Both the position numbers and the translations under genes were made by a program. The notes below the pieces were generated by a model. It made no database searches. It was not told the DNA's origin and saw nothing but the letters and a program-made list of their open reading frames with translations. Shown piece by piece: positions 54,177 through 63,001 of a stretch of 64,000 bases of DNA. Source of the stretch: Winogradskyella arenosi (GTDB lineage Bacteria > Bacteroidota > Bacteroidia > Flavobacteriales > Flavobacteriaceae); assembly GCF_003337305.1 (NCBI RefSeq), contig NZ_QPJO01000004.1:186001-250000 (forward strand), read 5' to 3'. Position 1 is the stretch's first letter. Each line of letters opens with the position of its first letter.

Positions 54177-56021
54177 ATGAAATTAGAGAAAATTTTAGAT
54201 AAACTCGGCTCAATTGAAAAGAACTCATTTATTAAAATTATTGACAACATAATATCTAAAAACCCCAAGAACACTAAACAAATTGACAAAATTTTGAGCT
54301 CATCAGATAAGGGGCTAAAATCTGTTGACAATCAAAATATTTCTAAAATATTTAATTTAACTGCTAGCGAATTCCAAGAACACATTAAATGTGAATTTCA
54401 GGAAATAGCATCGCAATTAGACATATTAATTGACATCATAATTCGAGATGGAAATTGTATAATGAAACAAGATTGGTTTTCGAGATTGTATGAAGCTGAA
54501 ATTAAAAGCTTAAAAAATAAAACTAAAATGCTTAATGCTGATTTTGATAATGATAAATCGGAATTAAGCGCAAACCGAAAAAGAGATTACAAAATTTACA
54601 AAGCTTGTTTAAGTACGGCTTATCATAATGATATTGTAAATAATAGAGATACAAAAATCACTTCTGATGAATTGTCAATAATCCTAACCCTCTCAAAACA
54701 ATTAGGTCTTTCACAAGAAGAAGTTAAACTGATCAATTACTCAATTTTACCAATTAAAAAACTTGATATTCAAGAAGTTATTAAAGGTCTTAAAAATATT
54801 GGTATAATTTTCTTCTCAAATAAAGAAAACACAATTTATGTAGCTGACGAAATGGTTAGAATGTTGCGTAAAGTAAGACAGAAAGAAGTTGCTGAAAAAT
54901 TCTATCGTAGGACTTTAAAAATCTTAAGAGAACCTATTATTAATCAAATCTGTAGAGAGCATAATATCGACAGAAAATTATCTCATTCTCAGAAAATTGA
55001 GGAAATAATAAAAGAAGGCATTTCATTTACAAGTTTACTTTTAGAAGATATTTACAAACCAGGAAGTACACTAACAGAAAAGAAAAAGACCTTAAATGAA
55101 CTATGTGAAAAAGGTCTAAATATCTCAAATTTAAAAGGTAGCATTTTAGAAGATAAGATTAATAGTTTAATTGAACACTTTGAGAATGTTGAGCGTGATG
55201 AAAAAGTTGGGATTTCAATTGATGGATTCGACAAATTACTTACTGAATTAAATGAATCTCTTCCTAAACTAAATAAAAACATTAAAGCTCAATTTGAGTT
55301 GCAAGATGAATTTGTTTTAAAAGCTGATTTTCTTCTTGATTACAATATAAAACCCAGAGATATTTTGGATTTAATTACTAAGTCAGATTTAACAAAATTC
55401 ATAAAAGACAATGGGATTAAGCAACGTGGGGATAATATTTTAAACATTCTAGAACATTATAAAGACGTAGAAAATTTATACTTAGAAAACTTTGAAAACG
55501 TTGCTTACAGGAATCTCAACGCACTAAAAGAAAATGGAATTACCATTAAAGAAAGTGAGCTCGGAAGTAAATTTGAGGAATTAACAAAAGTTATATTTAC
55601 AGGTTTAGGATTCAACATTGATGATGAGTTTAAAAATAAATTGAACACTAAAAAGGATATGATTGATATTCTTTTAAATTTAGATAATAGTGAAGTAATA
55701 ATTGTAGAGTGTAAAACAAGTAAAGAAAGAGGGTATAACAAATTTAGTGCAGTTTCAAGACAATTGAAATCCTATCAAAATTTAGCCCTAAAAAATGATT
55801 TACGAATCGTTAAAATATTACTTATTGCACCAGAATTTAGTGATGATTTTGTTACCGATTGCGAAATGGATACAGAAATGAATTTATCACTTATAACCGC
55901 CTCAACTCTGTCGAATATTTTAGAGGCTTTTAAAACATCTAAATACACAAAATTTCCACACGTATTATTTAGAGATATTGTTATAAATGAGGAACGAATA
56001 ATTAAAGCTATTTGTAAGTAA
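54177..56021 (+). CDS. Putative PD-(D/E)XK nuclease with TerB-like and HeH/SAP-like domains
   Basis: The ATG at 54177 (MKLEKILDKLG) gives 614 aa; the upstream extension starts with TTG. A TerB-like helical domain lies at about 135-190 (KIYKACLSTAYHNDIVNNRD, TSDELSIILTLSKQLGLS). Three short helix-extended-loop-helix units follow at about 251-281, 301-335 and 402-429 (ICREHNIDRKLSHSQKIEEI; FIKDNGIKQRGDNILNILEH). The C-terminal restriction-like fold (463-556) has Glu467, Asp497, Glu511 and Lys513 in VIIVECKTS and Gln529. No methylase or helicase gene is adjacent. The gene is more AT-rich than its neighbours. A stand-alone defence or repair nuclease is inferred, not shown. Confidence 0.75.
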   Translation: MKLEKILDKLGSIEKNSFIKIIDNIISKNPKNTKQIDKILSSSDKGLKSVDNQNISKIFNLTASEFQEHIKCEFQEIASQLDILIDIIIRDGNCIMKQDWFSRLYEAEIKSLKNKTKMLNADFDNDKSELSANRKRDYKIYKACLSTAYHNDIVNNRDTKITSDELSIILTLSKQLGLSQEEVKLINYSILPIKKLDIQEVIKGLKNIGIIFFSNKENTIYVADEMVRMLRKVRQKEVAEKFYRRTLKILREPIINQICREHNIDRKLSHSQKIEEIIKEGISFTSLLLEDIYKPGSTLTEKKKTLNELCEKGLNISNLKGSILEDKINSLIEHFENVERDEKVGISIDGFDKLLTELNESLPKLNKNIKAQFELQDEFVLKADFLLDYNIKPRDILDLITKSDLTKFIKDNGIKQRGDNILNILEHYKDVENLYLENFENVAYRNLNALKENGITIKESELGSKFEELTKVIFTGLGFNIDDEFKNKLNTKKDMIDILLNLDNSEVIIVECKTSKERGYNKFSAVSRQLKSYQNLALKNDLRIVKILLIAPEFSDDFVTDCEMDTEMNLSLITASTLSNILEAFKTSKYTKFPHVLFRDIVINEERIIKAICK

Positions 56022-56162
56022 ATAAAAGCTGTAAAGCTAACATTATATAACTGATGAGAGAATCCAGCCTGCTTACTAATAACCCATAAGACTTTCTATC
56101 TGTGATTTCTTTACTAAATTAGATCTTAAACCACAAAACTACTCATAACCAGCCCAAAAAAC

Positions 56163-56550
56163 ATGGAGCAACTAAAACGACATTAGAAATGACTTGTAGG
56201 AACAGGTGTTTCCCTTTTCATTTATTGGTTTCCCGTTCCCTACCAATATAACTTCTATTTAGAACGAGATTTCATCAACTTCACTCTAAAAGAAACTCTA
56301 ATTATAACCGGAATTATATTTTTCATTTCCTTAGTTCTGTTTTTTCGTTTGTTATCGCTCGAAAAGTCGACATCAATTAGAATAATGCAGACGTTTATAA
56401 GAAAGCGACTATTTCGAACGCACAGAAAATAAGTTTACAACATTTGATCTACCTAACATAAAGAAAGGAGATCACATCACTATAGAGTTCCAGAAAGGTC
56501 TTTTTGGGAAAAATTATTTAAATTCAGGGAAAATAGCAATAGCCGAATAA
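56163..56550 (+). pseudogene. Decayed membrane-protein gene
   Basis: From MEQLKRH at 56163 the frame has stops at 56184 and 56190, then reads VGTGVSLFIYWFPVPYQ, a membrane helix TLIITGIIFFISLVLFF and ends at 56432. A one-base shift near 56400-56425 restores FERTENKFTTFDLPNIKKGD to a stop at 56550. Together they describe a small membrane protein with a cytosolic beta tail. The family is not recognised. It follows the nuclease-like gene by 141 bp. Confidence 0.45.
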
Positions 56551-56698
56551 AACACACTTACCAAAAACAAAGCTCATTTAACACTCCCTCTCGCCTACTC
56601 TTAAAAAATTATAGTAGGTTTTATATTTCCCTTTTATTTCCTAAATTTAGAATTTAAACCTAAAGTAAACGGATCGGTTGCATAACGCTTGAAACGAA

Positions 56699-57214
56699 AT
56701 GGAAAATAAATTAGAATTTTATAGTTCTAAACGAAAGTTGATGAAATCCATCCTTTTTTCTTCAATGATCATAATCATCGGAATTTCATGTTTAGATTCC
56801 GATTTACTGATCATCATAATATTAGGATATTTAAATTTAATTCTTGGTGCTGTAAGCCTCGTCATCAATTTATATCATTTATTAAATCATAAACCTCAAT
56901 TAATTGTATCTGACTTAGGTATTGAACATAAAAAAATCACTAAACAAATGATTTTATGGAGCGCTATTTCAAAAGCAGAGATTAAAAAAGAAAAAAACAA
57001 TCTCCTTCTAGTTTTAAACCAAAAAGGACAGGTAAACCTCGAGGACTTTAAATATCTTTTTCGGAAAACAGCTCAGTCTCAATTAAAAAATAACCTCATA
57101 AAATTAAATATTGAGCCATTAGCGATAGACCATTCTAAATTAAGCCATTTTTTAAGTTCAAAATTAAACCTGCAAAACAGTAGTCATCTGCTCCTAAAAC
57201 ACAAAAAATCCTAA
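56699..57214 (+). CDS. Small membrane protein with PH-like domain
   Basis: A 171 aa protein with two membrane helices (about residues 15-32 and 36-58) after a short basic start YSSKRKLMKSIL. A beta-rich domain follows (LIVSDLGIEHKKITKQMILW, LLLVLNQKGQVNL). It resembles the STM3941-type or small PH-domain membrane proteins and the genes at 35730 and 41446. The function is unknown. It is convergent with the ferredoxin gene across a shared terminator. Confidence 0.72.
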   Translation: MENKLEFYSSKRKLMKSILFSSMIIIIGISCLDSDLLIIIILGYLNLILGAVSLVINLYHLLNHKPQLIVSDLGIEHKKITKQMILWSAISKAEIKKEKNNLLLVLNQKGQVNLEDFKYLFRKTAQSQLKNNLIKLNIEPLAIDHSKLSHFLSSKLNLQNSSHLLLKHKKS

Positions 57215-57236
57215 GCCAAATGACCTAGGATTTTTT
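57203..57236. terminator. Bidirectional intrinsic terminator
   Basis: Arms AAAAAATCCTA (57203-57213) and TAGGATTTTTT (57226-57236) with a 12-base loop, between the convergent PH-like and ferredoxin genes. Confidence 0.9.
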
Positions 57237-57260
57237 ATAAATAGAATTAGGTTGACCGTT

Positions 57261-57617
57261 TTAATGCCCATCAGGGTGCATAAAACGTTGCTTACCTAAC
57301 AATTCTTCTTCTGTTTCTACGTGGTCTTCATCAGGCACACAACAATCTACAGGACAAACTGCAGCACATTGTGGCTCCTCATGGAATCCCATACACTCTG
57401 TACATTTATCGGGCGCAATGTAATAAACTTCATCACTTATAGGTTCTTGCGTTTCTTCAGCGTCCACTTCTTTACCGTCAGGTAACACAACTTTGCCTTC
57501 TAAACTTGTGCCATCAGCATAACGCCAATCATCTGCACCTTCGTAAATAGCTGTATTAGGACATTCTGGCTCACACGCACCACAATTTATACATTCGTCT
57601 GTGATAATAATTGCCAT
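57261..57617 (-). CDS. 4Fe-4S dicluster ferredoxin
   Basis: A 118 aa ferredoxin. The first cluster motif is [17 protein letters not shown], the second [20 protein letters not shown] with the long spacing of the Allochromatium/YfhL type. The middle insert (about residues 28-65) is acidic. It is a small cytoplasmic electron carrier; the partner is unknown. It is divergent from the acyl-CoA reductase gene, and facing -7 motifs lie between them. Confidence 0.95.
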   Translation of the reverse strand: MAIIITDECINCGACEPECPNTAIYEGADDWRYADGTSLEGKVVLPDGKEVDAEETQEPISDEVYYIAPDKCTECMGFHEEPQCAAVCPVDCCVPDEDHVETEEELLGKQRFMHPDGH

Positions 57618-57642
57618 AGTAATTTTTTTAGTATTGTTTGCT

Positions 57643-57650
57643 TAAATTTG
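57643..57650 (+). promoter_or_regulatory. Bacteroidota -7 promoter motif for the acyl-CoA reductase gene
   Basis: TAAATTTG is a full TAnnTTTG match, 45 bp upstream of the ATG at 57695. Confidence 0.45.
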
Positions 57651-57656
57651 CACTTG

Positions 57657-57664
57657 CAAAAATA
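57657..57664 (-). promoter_or_regulatory. Bacteroidota -7 promoter motif for the ferredoxin gene
   Basis: The minus strand reads TATTTTTG, a full TAnnTTTG match, 40 bp before the ferredoxin ATG. It lies only 7 bp from the motif of the divergent gene, so the two promoters overlap. Confidence 0.45.
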
Positions 57665-57694
57665 AAGCCAAAACATCGTATAACCAAACTCTTT

Positions 57695-58753
57695 ATGGAT
57701 TTACAAGATAGAATTAACGCTTTTGTAAAATTAGGCGAATTTTTAAGTCAATTTCAAGATATTAACAGCGTAAAAAAGGATACTGTTGAAGCCAACGATT
57801 TATTCTTTGACGGCTTTAAGCATCAATTAAAACTCGCCCAAGAGCATAACGGCTGGTTTACTAAGGCAAATATCGCCTTTACGTTAAAAAATTGGGCTCA
57901 GGCCTTAACCCAAGACAACCTGAAACAATGGTTAATAAACTATGATTTTAAGAGTGTAAACCCGCAGAAGGTTGCTATTATTATGGCCGGGAACATTCCT
58001 TTAGTAGGCTTTCATGATTTTTTGAGCGTACTAATCACAGGGCATCAGGTTCTTGTGAAGCAGTCTTCAAATGACAAACAGCTCCTTCCCTTTTTAGCCA
58101 AATACTTAGAAATCGTTGCGCCTGAATTTAAAGGTAACATCACCTTTACAGAAGCCAAATTAGAAAACTTTGACGCCGTTATTGCCACAGGAAGTGATAA
58201 TACAGCCCGCTATTTTGAGTACTATTTTAAAGATAAACCTTCTATTATTAGAAAGAATAGAAATTCTGTAGCCGTAATAAATGGAACTGAAACACAGGAA
58301 GAATTAGAAGCTTTAGCCGACGATATTTTTAGATACTACGGCCTAGGTTGCAGAAATGTATCTAAGTTATTTGTACCTAAAGATTATGACTTTCAATACT
58401 TTTTTAAGGCCGTTTATAAATGGAATCCTATTATTAACGAATCTAAATACGCTAATAATTATGATTATAATAAAGCGGTTTATTTAATGAGTGAGTTTGA
58501 TATGCTAGAGAACGGTTTCCTTATGATAAAAGAAGACCAAAGTTACGCCTCGCCGATCGCTACCCTCTTTTATGAATATTATGAAGACCGTAATACCTTA
58601 CAAGAAAAATTAAAGGCCGACGCCGATAAAATACAATGTGTTGTTTCGCGTTCTTTTACTGAAAACATAGTAGACTTCGGAGAAACACAAAATCCGCAGC
58701 TTTGGGATTATGCGGACGGCGAAGACACTATTGAATTTTTATTAAAAATATAG
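57695..58753 (+). CDS. Acyl-CoA reductase, LuxC-like
   Basis: The ATG at 57695 (MDLQDRINAFVKLGEFL) gives 352 aa; the frame upstream runs through the ferredoxin promoter and is rejected. AIIMAGNIPLVGFHDFLSVL is the cofactor-binding start, and the catalytic Cys219 lies in YYGLGCRNVSKLFVP. LuxC-type enzymes reduce acyl-CoA or acyl groups to aldehydes with NADPH. It precedes serC by 112 bp on the same strand. The substrate is unknown; no luciferase genes are nearby. Confidence 0.88.
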   Translation: MDLQDRINAFVKLGEFLSQFQDINSVKKDTVEANDLFFDGFKHQLKLAQEHNGWFTKANIAFTLKNWAQALTQDNLKQWLINYDFKSVNPQKVAIIMAGNIPLVGFHDFLSVLITGHQVLVKQSSNDKQLLPFLAKYLEIVAPEFKGNITFTEAKLENFDAVIATGSDNTARYFEYYFKDKPSIIRKNRNSVAVINGTETQEELEALADDIFRYYGLGCRNVSKLFVPKDYDFQYFFKAVYKWNPIINESKYANNYDYNKAVYLMSEFDMLENGFLMIKEDQSYASPIATLFYEYYEDRNTLQEKLKADADKIQCVVSRSFTENIVDFGETQNPQLWDYADGEDTIEFLLKI

Positions 58754-58865
58754 AGTAAAAATTATCAAATCTATAACACTAAATAACCAATTAATTAGCA
58801 CCTTTGTTACTCTATAATAAGTAAAATCATATTTCCGAAGCATCGGGAATGAAATCATAATTTTC

Positions 58866-59927
58866 ATGAAAAAACATAATTTTAGCGCAGGACCATGTGT
58901 ATTACCAAAATCTGTAATGGAGCAAGCAGCAGCTGCTGTATTAAACTTTGATGATGGTTTATCGTTATTAGAAATCTCGCATCGTAGCAAACCTTTTGTA
59001 GACGTCATGGAGAATGCGAGGTCCTTAGCTTTAGAATTGTTAGGCCTAGAAGGTAAAGGATATAAAGCCTTATTTCTTCAAGGTGGCGCAAGCACACAAT
59101 TTTTAATGGTAGCTTTAAATCTACTTGAAAAAAGAGCTGGATATTTAAACTCCGGAACCTGGGCAGATAAAGCCATTAAGGAGGCTAAAATTTATGATGA
59201 TATTTATGAGGTTGCTTCTTCTAAAAGTGCCAACTATAATTATATTCCTAAAGGATATGATATTCCTGAAGACTATGATTATTTTCACTGCACCTCTAAC
59301 AATACCATTTTTGGAACGCAGATGAAAAGCTTCCCTAACTCACCAGTCCCATTGGTCTGTGATATGAGTAGTGATATCTTTTCACGTCAGTTAGACTTTT
59401 CTAAATTTGATTTAATCTATGCCGGCGCTCAAAAAAATATGGGACCTGCAGGAACAACTTTGGTCGTTGTTAAAGAAGAGATCTTAGGTAAAGTATCGCG
59501 TCAAATTCCATCAATGATGGACTATAAAACGCACATCAGCAAAGGCAGTATGTTTAATACGCCTCCTGTATTTGCCGTTTATGTCTCTATGTTAACTTTA
59601 GAATGGTTAAAGAACTTAGGAGGAATCAAAGCTATTGAAGAAGAAAACGAAAAGAAAGCACGTCTTATTTATTCTGAAATTGACTTAAATCCATTATTTA
59701 AAGGATTTGCAGCCAAAGAAGATCGTTCTCTTATGAATGCGACCTTTACTCTAGAAAACGAAAACTTAAAAGAAACGTTTGATGCTATGGTAAGAGAAGC
59801 AGGAATCAACGGTATTAACGGACACCGTAGTGTTGGAGGATACAGAGCTTCTATGTATAATGCCTTAACTTTAGATAGCGTAAAAGCTTTAGTTGAAGTT
59901 ATGAGCGAATTAGAAAGCAAAGCTTAA
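58866..59927 (+). CDS. serC: Phosphoserine aminotransferase
   Basis: A 353 aa class V aminotransferase. NFSAGPCVLPKSVMEQAAAA, LLEISHRSKPFVDVMENA, LFLQGGASTQFLMVALNLL and AGAQKNMGPAGTT, with Lys190 as PLP lysine, are diagnostic, as is GHRSVGGYRASMYNAL at the end. It converts 3-phosphohydroxypyruvate to phosphoserine. serA lies directly downstream, so two serine-pathway steps are clustered. Confidence 0.96.
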   Translation: MKKHNFSAGPCVLPKSVMEQAAAAVLNFDDGLSLLEISHRSKPFVDVMENARSLALELLGLEGKGYKALFLQGGASTQFLMVALNLLEKRAGYLNSGTWADKAIKEAKIYDDIYEVASSKSANYNYIPKGYDIPEDYDYFHCTSNNTIFGTQMKSFPNSPVPLVCDMSSDIFSRQLDFSKFDLIYAGAQKNMGPAGTTLVVVKEEILGKVSRQIPSMMDYKTHISKGSMFNTPPVFAVYVSMLTLEWLKNLGGIKAIEEENEKKARLIYSEIDLNPLFKGFAAKEDRSLMNATFTLENENLKETFDAMVREAGINGINGHRSVGGYRASMYNALTLDSVKALVEVMSELESKA

Positions 59928-60064
59928 TAAAAAAAATCGTTTAGGGCGCCTTGCTATTCAAGGGCTAACCTAACGCCATTAAATAATAACTGTCATTTTT
60001 TTTACACGCCTAAAAAGATTAAAAATAACCAGGCTTACTGTAAACAATGACCAATAAGAAAATC

Positions 60065-61015
60065 ATGAAAGTATTAGCAAACGATGGAGTCTCTCAAAGT
60101 GGAATTAACGCTTTAGAAGCTGCAGGTTATGAAGTAATAACAACAACTGTTGCACAAGAACAATTAGAAAACTACATTAATAAAAATGAAATTTCAGTTT
60201 TATTAGTAAGAAGTGCTACAACGGTAAGAAAAGATTTAATTGACAACTGCCCTAGCCTAAAAGTTATTGGTCGTGGTGGTGTTGGTATGGATAATATTGA
60301 TGTAGACTACGCACGTAGCAAAGGTCTTAAAGTTATTAATACCCCTGCTGCATCGTCGCACTCTGTGGCCGAGTTAGTTTTCGGACATTTCTACGGACTT
60401 GCACGTTACTTACATAACTCTAACCGCGATATGCCTTTAGAAGGTGATGCCAACTTTAAAGGGTTAAAGAAATCTTACGCTAAAGGAACAGAATTAAAAG
60501 GTAAAACTTTAGGCGTTTTGGGCTTTGGACGTATTGGTCAAGCTACCGCTAAAGTAGCTATCGGAGCAGGTATGAAAGTCGTTGCTTTTGATCCTTTCTT
60601 AGAAAAAGCAAATCTTGAATTGGATTTCTTTGATGGTCAAAAAGTGAATTTTGAAATTGAAACCATTTCTAAAGAAGAGGTTTTAAAACAAGCAGATTTC
60701 TTAACCTTACATGTACCGGCTCAGAAGGAATACGTTATAGACAAGAAAGAATTTGAACAAATGAAAGACGGTGTCATTATCGCTAATGCTGCCCGTGGTG
60801 GTGTTGTTAATGAAGTCGCTTTAGTTGAAGCGATTCAGAGTGGTAAAGTTTCAAGAGCAGCTTTAGATGTTTTTGAAAAAGAACCTAAACCAGAAATTCA
60901 ATTGTTAATGAACCCAGCGCTATCTTTAACCCCACATACCGGGGCGGCTACAAATGAAGCTCAAGATAGAATTGGAACGGAATTAGCAGAACAAATTATT
61001 GCTATTCTTGGTTAA
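60065..61015 (+). CDS. serA: D-3-phosphoglycerate dehydrogenase (D-2-hydroxyacid dehydrogenase family)
   Basis: Starting at MKVLANDGVSQSGI (60065) it is 316 aa; an ATG at 60047 would add six residues. It is the short SerA form without an ACT domain. NAD-binding loop LGVLGFGRIGQATAKVAI; catalytic Arg in NAARGGVVNEVAL, Glu in FEKEPKPE and His in LTPHTGAATNEAQD. With SerC it feeds serine synthesis. A terminator follows. Confidence 0.93.
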   Translation: MKVLANDGVSQSGINALEAAGYEVITTTVAQEQLENYINKNEISVLLVRSATTVRKDLIDNCPSLKVIGRGGVGMDNIDVDYARSKGLKVINTPAASSHSVAELVFGHFYGLARYLHNSNRDMPLEGDANFKGLKKSYAKGTELKGKTLGVLGFGRIGQATAKVAIGAGMKVVAFDPFLEKANLELDFFDGQKVNFEIETISKEEVLKQADFLTLHVPAQKEYVIDKKEFEQMKDGVIIANAARGGVVNEVALVEAIQSGKVSRAALDVFEKEPKPEIQLLMNPALSLTPHTGAATNEAQDRIGTELAEQIIAILG

Positions 61016-61094
61016 TTGATTGTCTTAAAATGACGGCACACAGCTTCTAAGGTTTAAAAAAACACTAGAAAATGTGACCAATACAAATAAAATG

Positions 61095-61121
61095 AGTCCT
61101 ACATAACGTGGGACTTTTTTT
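61095..61121 (+). terminator. Intrinsic terminator after serA
   Basis: Arms AGTCCTAC (61095-61102) and GTGGGACT (61108-61115, one G-U pair) with a 5-base loop and a T-run to 61121. Confidence 0.85.
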
Positions 61122-61168
61122 GTATCTTGAAGAACCATATTTAACGAACCTTAAAAAACAGAAATAAA

Positions 61169-61804
61169 ATGGCAGGAATTTTAGACTTATTAAACAGCGA
61201 TTTAGGAAAAAATATTATCAGTGGTGTGGCAGGCTCAACAGGCGCAGACCAAGATAAAACAAGCAGCGTATTAACAATGGCGCTACCCGTATTAATGAAG
61301 GCGATGGAGCGTAATGCCTCTACTCCAGAAGGTGCAGAAAGCCTAATGGGTGCTTTAAATGGGCAACATAACGGTGGTATCTTAGATAACCTTAGTGGTT
61401 TATTTGGTGGCGGTGTAGATGATAGCGTTAAAAATGACGGTTCTAAAATTCTTAGCCATGTTTTAGGAAGTAAACAACAAGGTGTAGAACAAGTGATTGG
61501 TATTAAATCGGGCTTAGATACCGATACGGTCTCTAACATCCTTAAGGTGGCAGCACCTATATTAATGGGTATTTTAGGAAAACAAGCCAATCAGAATAAC
61601 GTAAGTTCTCAATCTGATATCAGTGGGCTTTTAGGAGGTTTACTTGGAGGAAGTAGCGCGAGTAACGAACAAAGTTTCTTCGAAAAAATATTAGATGCCG
61701 ATGGTGATGGTAGCGTTGTAGACGATGTAGCTGGTATGGTTTTAGGAAGCGATAAAAGTTCTGGAGGTATTGGAAGCCTTTTAGGAGGAATGTTTGGTAA
61801 ATAA
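61169..61804 (+). CDS. DUF937 domain protein
   Basis: A 211 aa Gly/Ser-rich protein with the DUF937 start MAGILDLLNSDLGKNIISGV and repeated helix units (VLTMALPVLMKAMERNAS; ILKVAAPILMGILGKQA). Gly-rich linkers (GLLGGLLGGSS) and an acidic calcium-site-like DADGDGSVVDD follow. The function is unknown; YidB of E. coli is a relative. It is flanked by terminators on both sides, so it is monocistronic. Confidence 0.9.
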   Translation: MAGILDLLNSDLGKNIISGVAGSTGADQDKTSSVLTMALPVLMKAMERNASTPEGAESLMGALNGQHNGGILDNLSGLFGGGVDDSVKNDGSKILSHVLGSKQQGVEQVIGIKSGLDTDTVSNILKVAAPILMGILGKQANQNNVSSQSDISGLLGGLLGGSSASNEQSFFEKILDADGDGSVVDDVAGMVLGSDKSSGGIGSLLGGMFGK

Positions 61805-61828
61805 AAATTAGACCAAAAAAAATAAGTA

Positions 61829-61859
61829 AAGCAGTTCTAGTCTTAGAGCTGCTTTTTTT
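61829..61859 (+). terminator. Intrinsic terminator after the DUF937 gene
   Basis: Arms AAGCAGTTCTA (61829-61839) and TAGAGCTGCTT (61844-61854, one G-U pair) with a 4-base loop and a T-run. Confidence 0.88.
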
Positions 61860-62015
61860 ATGCCGCTTTACGTAGTCATAAGCCTTCCTCCCTTCGTTAA
61901 ACTCTAAGTTTACGCATTGCCTCTAGTTTCGCGCTCTTAAATACATTTACTTTACGGTGTTAAACTGAAGTAAAACACGAGGACTTCAAAAAAAAAATTA
62001 ATACCTTTATTATCT

Positions 62016-62456
62016 ATGAAAAAATTACTTCCCTTTATTGTTGTTGTTATTTTGGTGGCAAGTTGTAAGTCTTATACCACGAGCCCCGTTATAAATAATG
62101 AAAATGAGCACAGCCTTATTGGCAATGATACAGTGTCTATTAGTAGTGATGAAAACGACTATGAGATTATTATTATAGAACCTGGTTTTAATTCTTGGTT
62201 ATTATCAACCGCAAGACCAGAGGGCTACCACTCTCAAGAATGGTTAGAGTCTAGAAACGCTATCTTAGTACAAAGTTGGAACCAAAGAAATATGCAACCC
62301 CAAAACTACGATCCGAGTTTATACGAAGTTCGTATTGATTACGATGTTAATTCAGACTACGGCTACGAGGTTAATTATAAATTGTACAACTACTTTTTAT
62401 ACTTTCAAATAAAATATAAGCAAAGACTGACCTCTGCGTTTAGTCCTAGAATTTAA
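62016..62456 (+). CDS. DUF6146-like lipoprotein
   Basis: A 146 aa lipoprotein (VVVILVASCKSY, Cys17). The mature core is YEIIIIEPGFNSWLLSTARP, then EWLESRNAILVQSWNQRN and the aromatic end NYKLYNYFLYFQIKYKQRL. This matches a family found mainly in Flavobacteriia, which I recall as DUF6146. The function is unknown. It lies upstream of two small membrane-protein genes and a TonB receptor on the same strand. Confidence 0.82.
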   Translation: MKKLLPFIVVVILVASCKSYTTSPVINNENEHSLIGNDTVSISSDENDYEIIIIEPGFNSWLLSTARPEGYHSQEWLESRNAILVQSWNQRNMQPQNYDPSLYEVRIDYDVNSDYGYEVNYKLYNYFLYFQIKYKQRLTSAFSPRI

Positions 62457-62506
62457 GCTTTAAATACATCTTTATTTATTAGTTTTGCAGCACGAGAGTG
62501 ATGCAT

Positions 62507-63001
62507 ATGGAAAAATTTAAAAAACACTGGGAAATACAACACAATTGGCAGTTGTTATTTCCCTTTTTAGGTCTAGTTATTTTAGGGTATTCGGCCTTCA
62601 AAATAGCGAATGGTATATTAAAAACTTATGGCCTTATCATAAGCATTGTAGCGGCTATTGCTATTTTCTTCGTTTTACTGAAATTCATTTTATTCATCTT
62701 TAAAAAATTAGAAAAAAAATGGATTTTAGATTATAAATGGGAAATGATTCGCGTTTTTATGGTTTTTGCCATTACAGGGAGTTCTTCCTTATTTGTAGGA
62801 CGTCCCCTTATTTATGCCATGGGAATTACTAAAGAAAACTTAAACCCTATACTCTATTGGTTTTTATTCCTTATCATTGGGCTTATTTTCTACCAAATCC
62901 TTTTAGTTTCTTATGGTTGGCTCTTTGGTCAGTTTAAATTCTTCTGGGAATTTGAAAAGAAAATGCTTCGTAGATTCGGATTAAAAAGATTTATAGATTG
63001 A
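62507..63001 (+). CDS. DUF6787-like membrane protein
   Basis: The ATG at 62507 (MEKFKKHWEIQHNW) has a purine-rich GAGAG about 8 bases upstream, so it is preferred over the GTG and ATG just before it; the product is 164 aa. Four membrane helices are visible. The second half, KKWILDYKWEMIRVFMVFAI and TGSSSLFVGRPLIYAM, is the usual DUF6787 core. The first half (KFKKHWEIQHNWQLLFPFLG) looks like a second copy of the same beginning. Its stop overlaps the next gene's TTG start. Confidence 0.78.
   Translation: MEKFKKHWEIQHNWQLLFPFLGLVILGYSAFKIANGILKTYGLIISIVAAIAIFFVLLKFILFIFKKLEKKWILDYKWEMIRVFMVFAITGSSSLFVGRPLIYAMGITKENLNPILYWFLFLIIGLIFYQILLVSYGWLFGQFKFFWEFEKKMLRRFGLKRFID

Noticed and set aside
59928..60046. 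Imperfect hairpin TTAGG...CCTAA after serC
   Set aside because: The stem has several mismatches and no T-run, so I did not call it a terminator.
61141..61590. 149-codon minus-strand frame opposite the DUF937 gene
   Set aside because: Its Pro/Ser/Leu-rich sequence is the mirror of a Gly/Ala/Ser-rich coding region, so it is a shadow frame.
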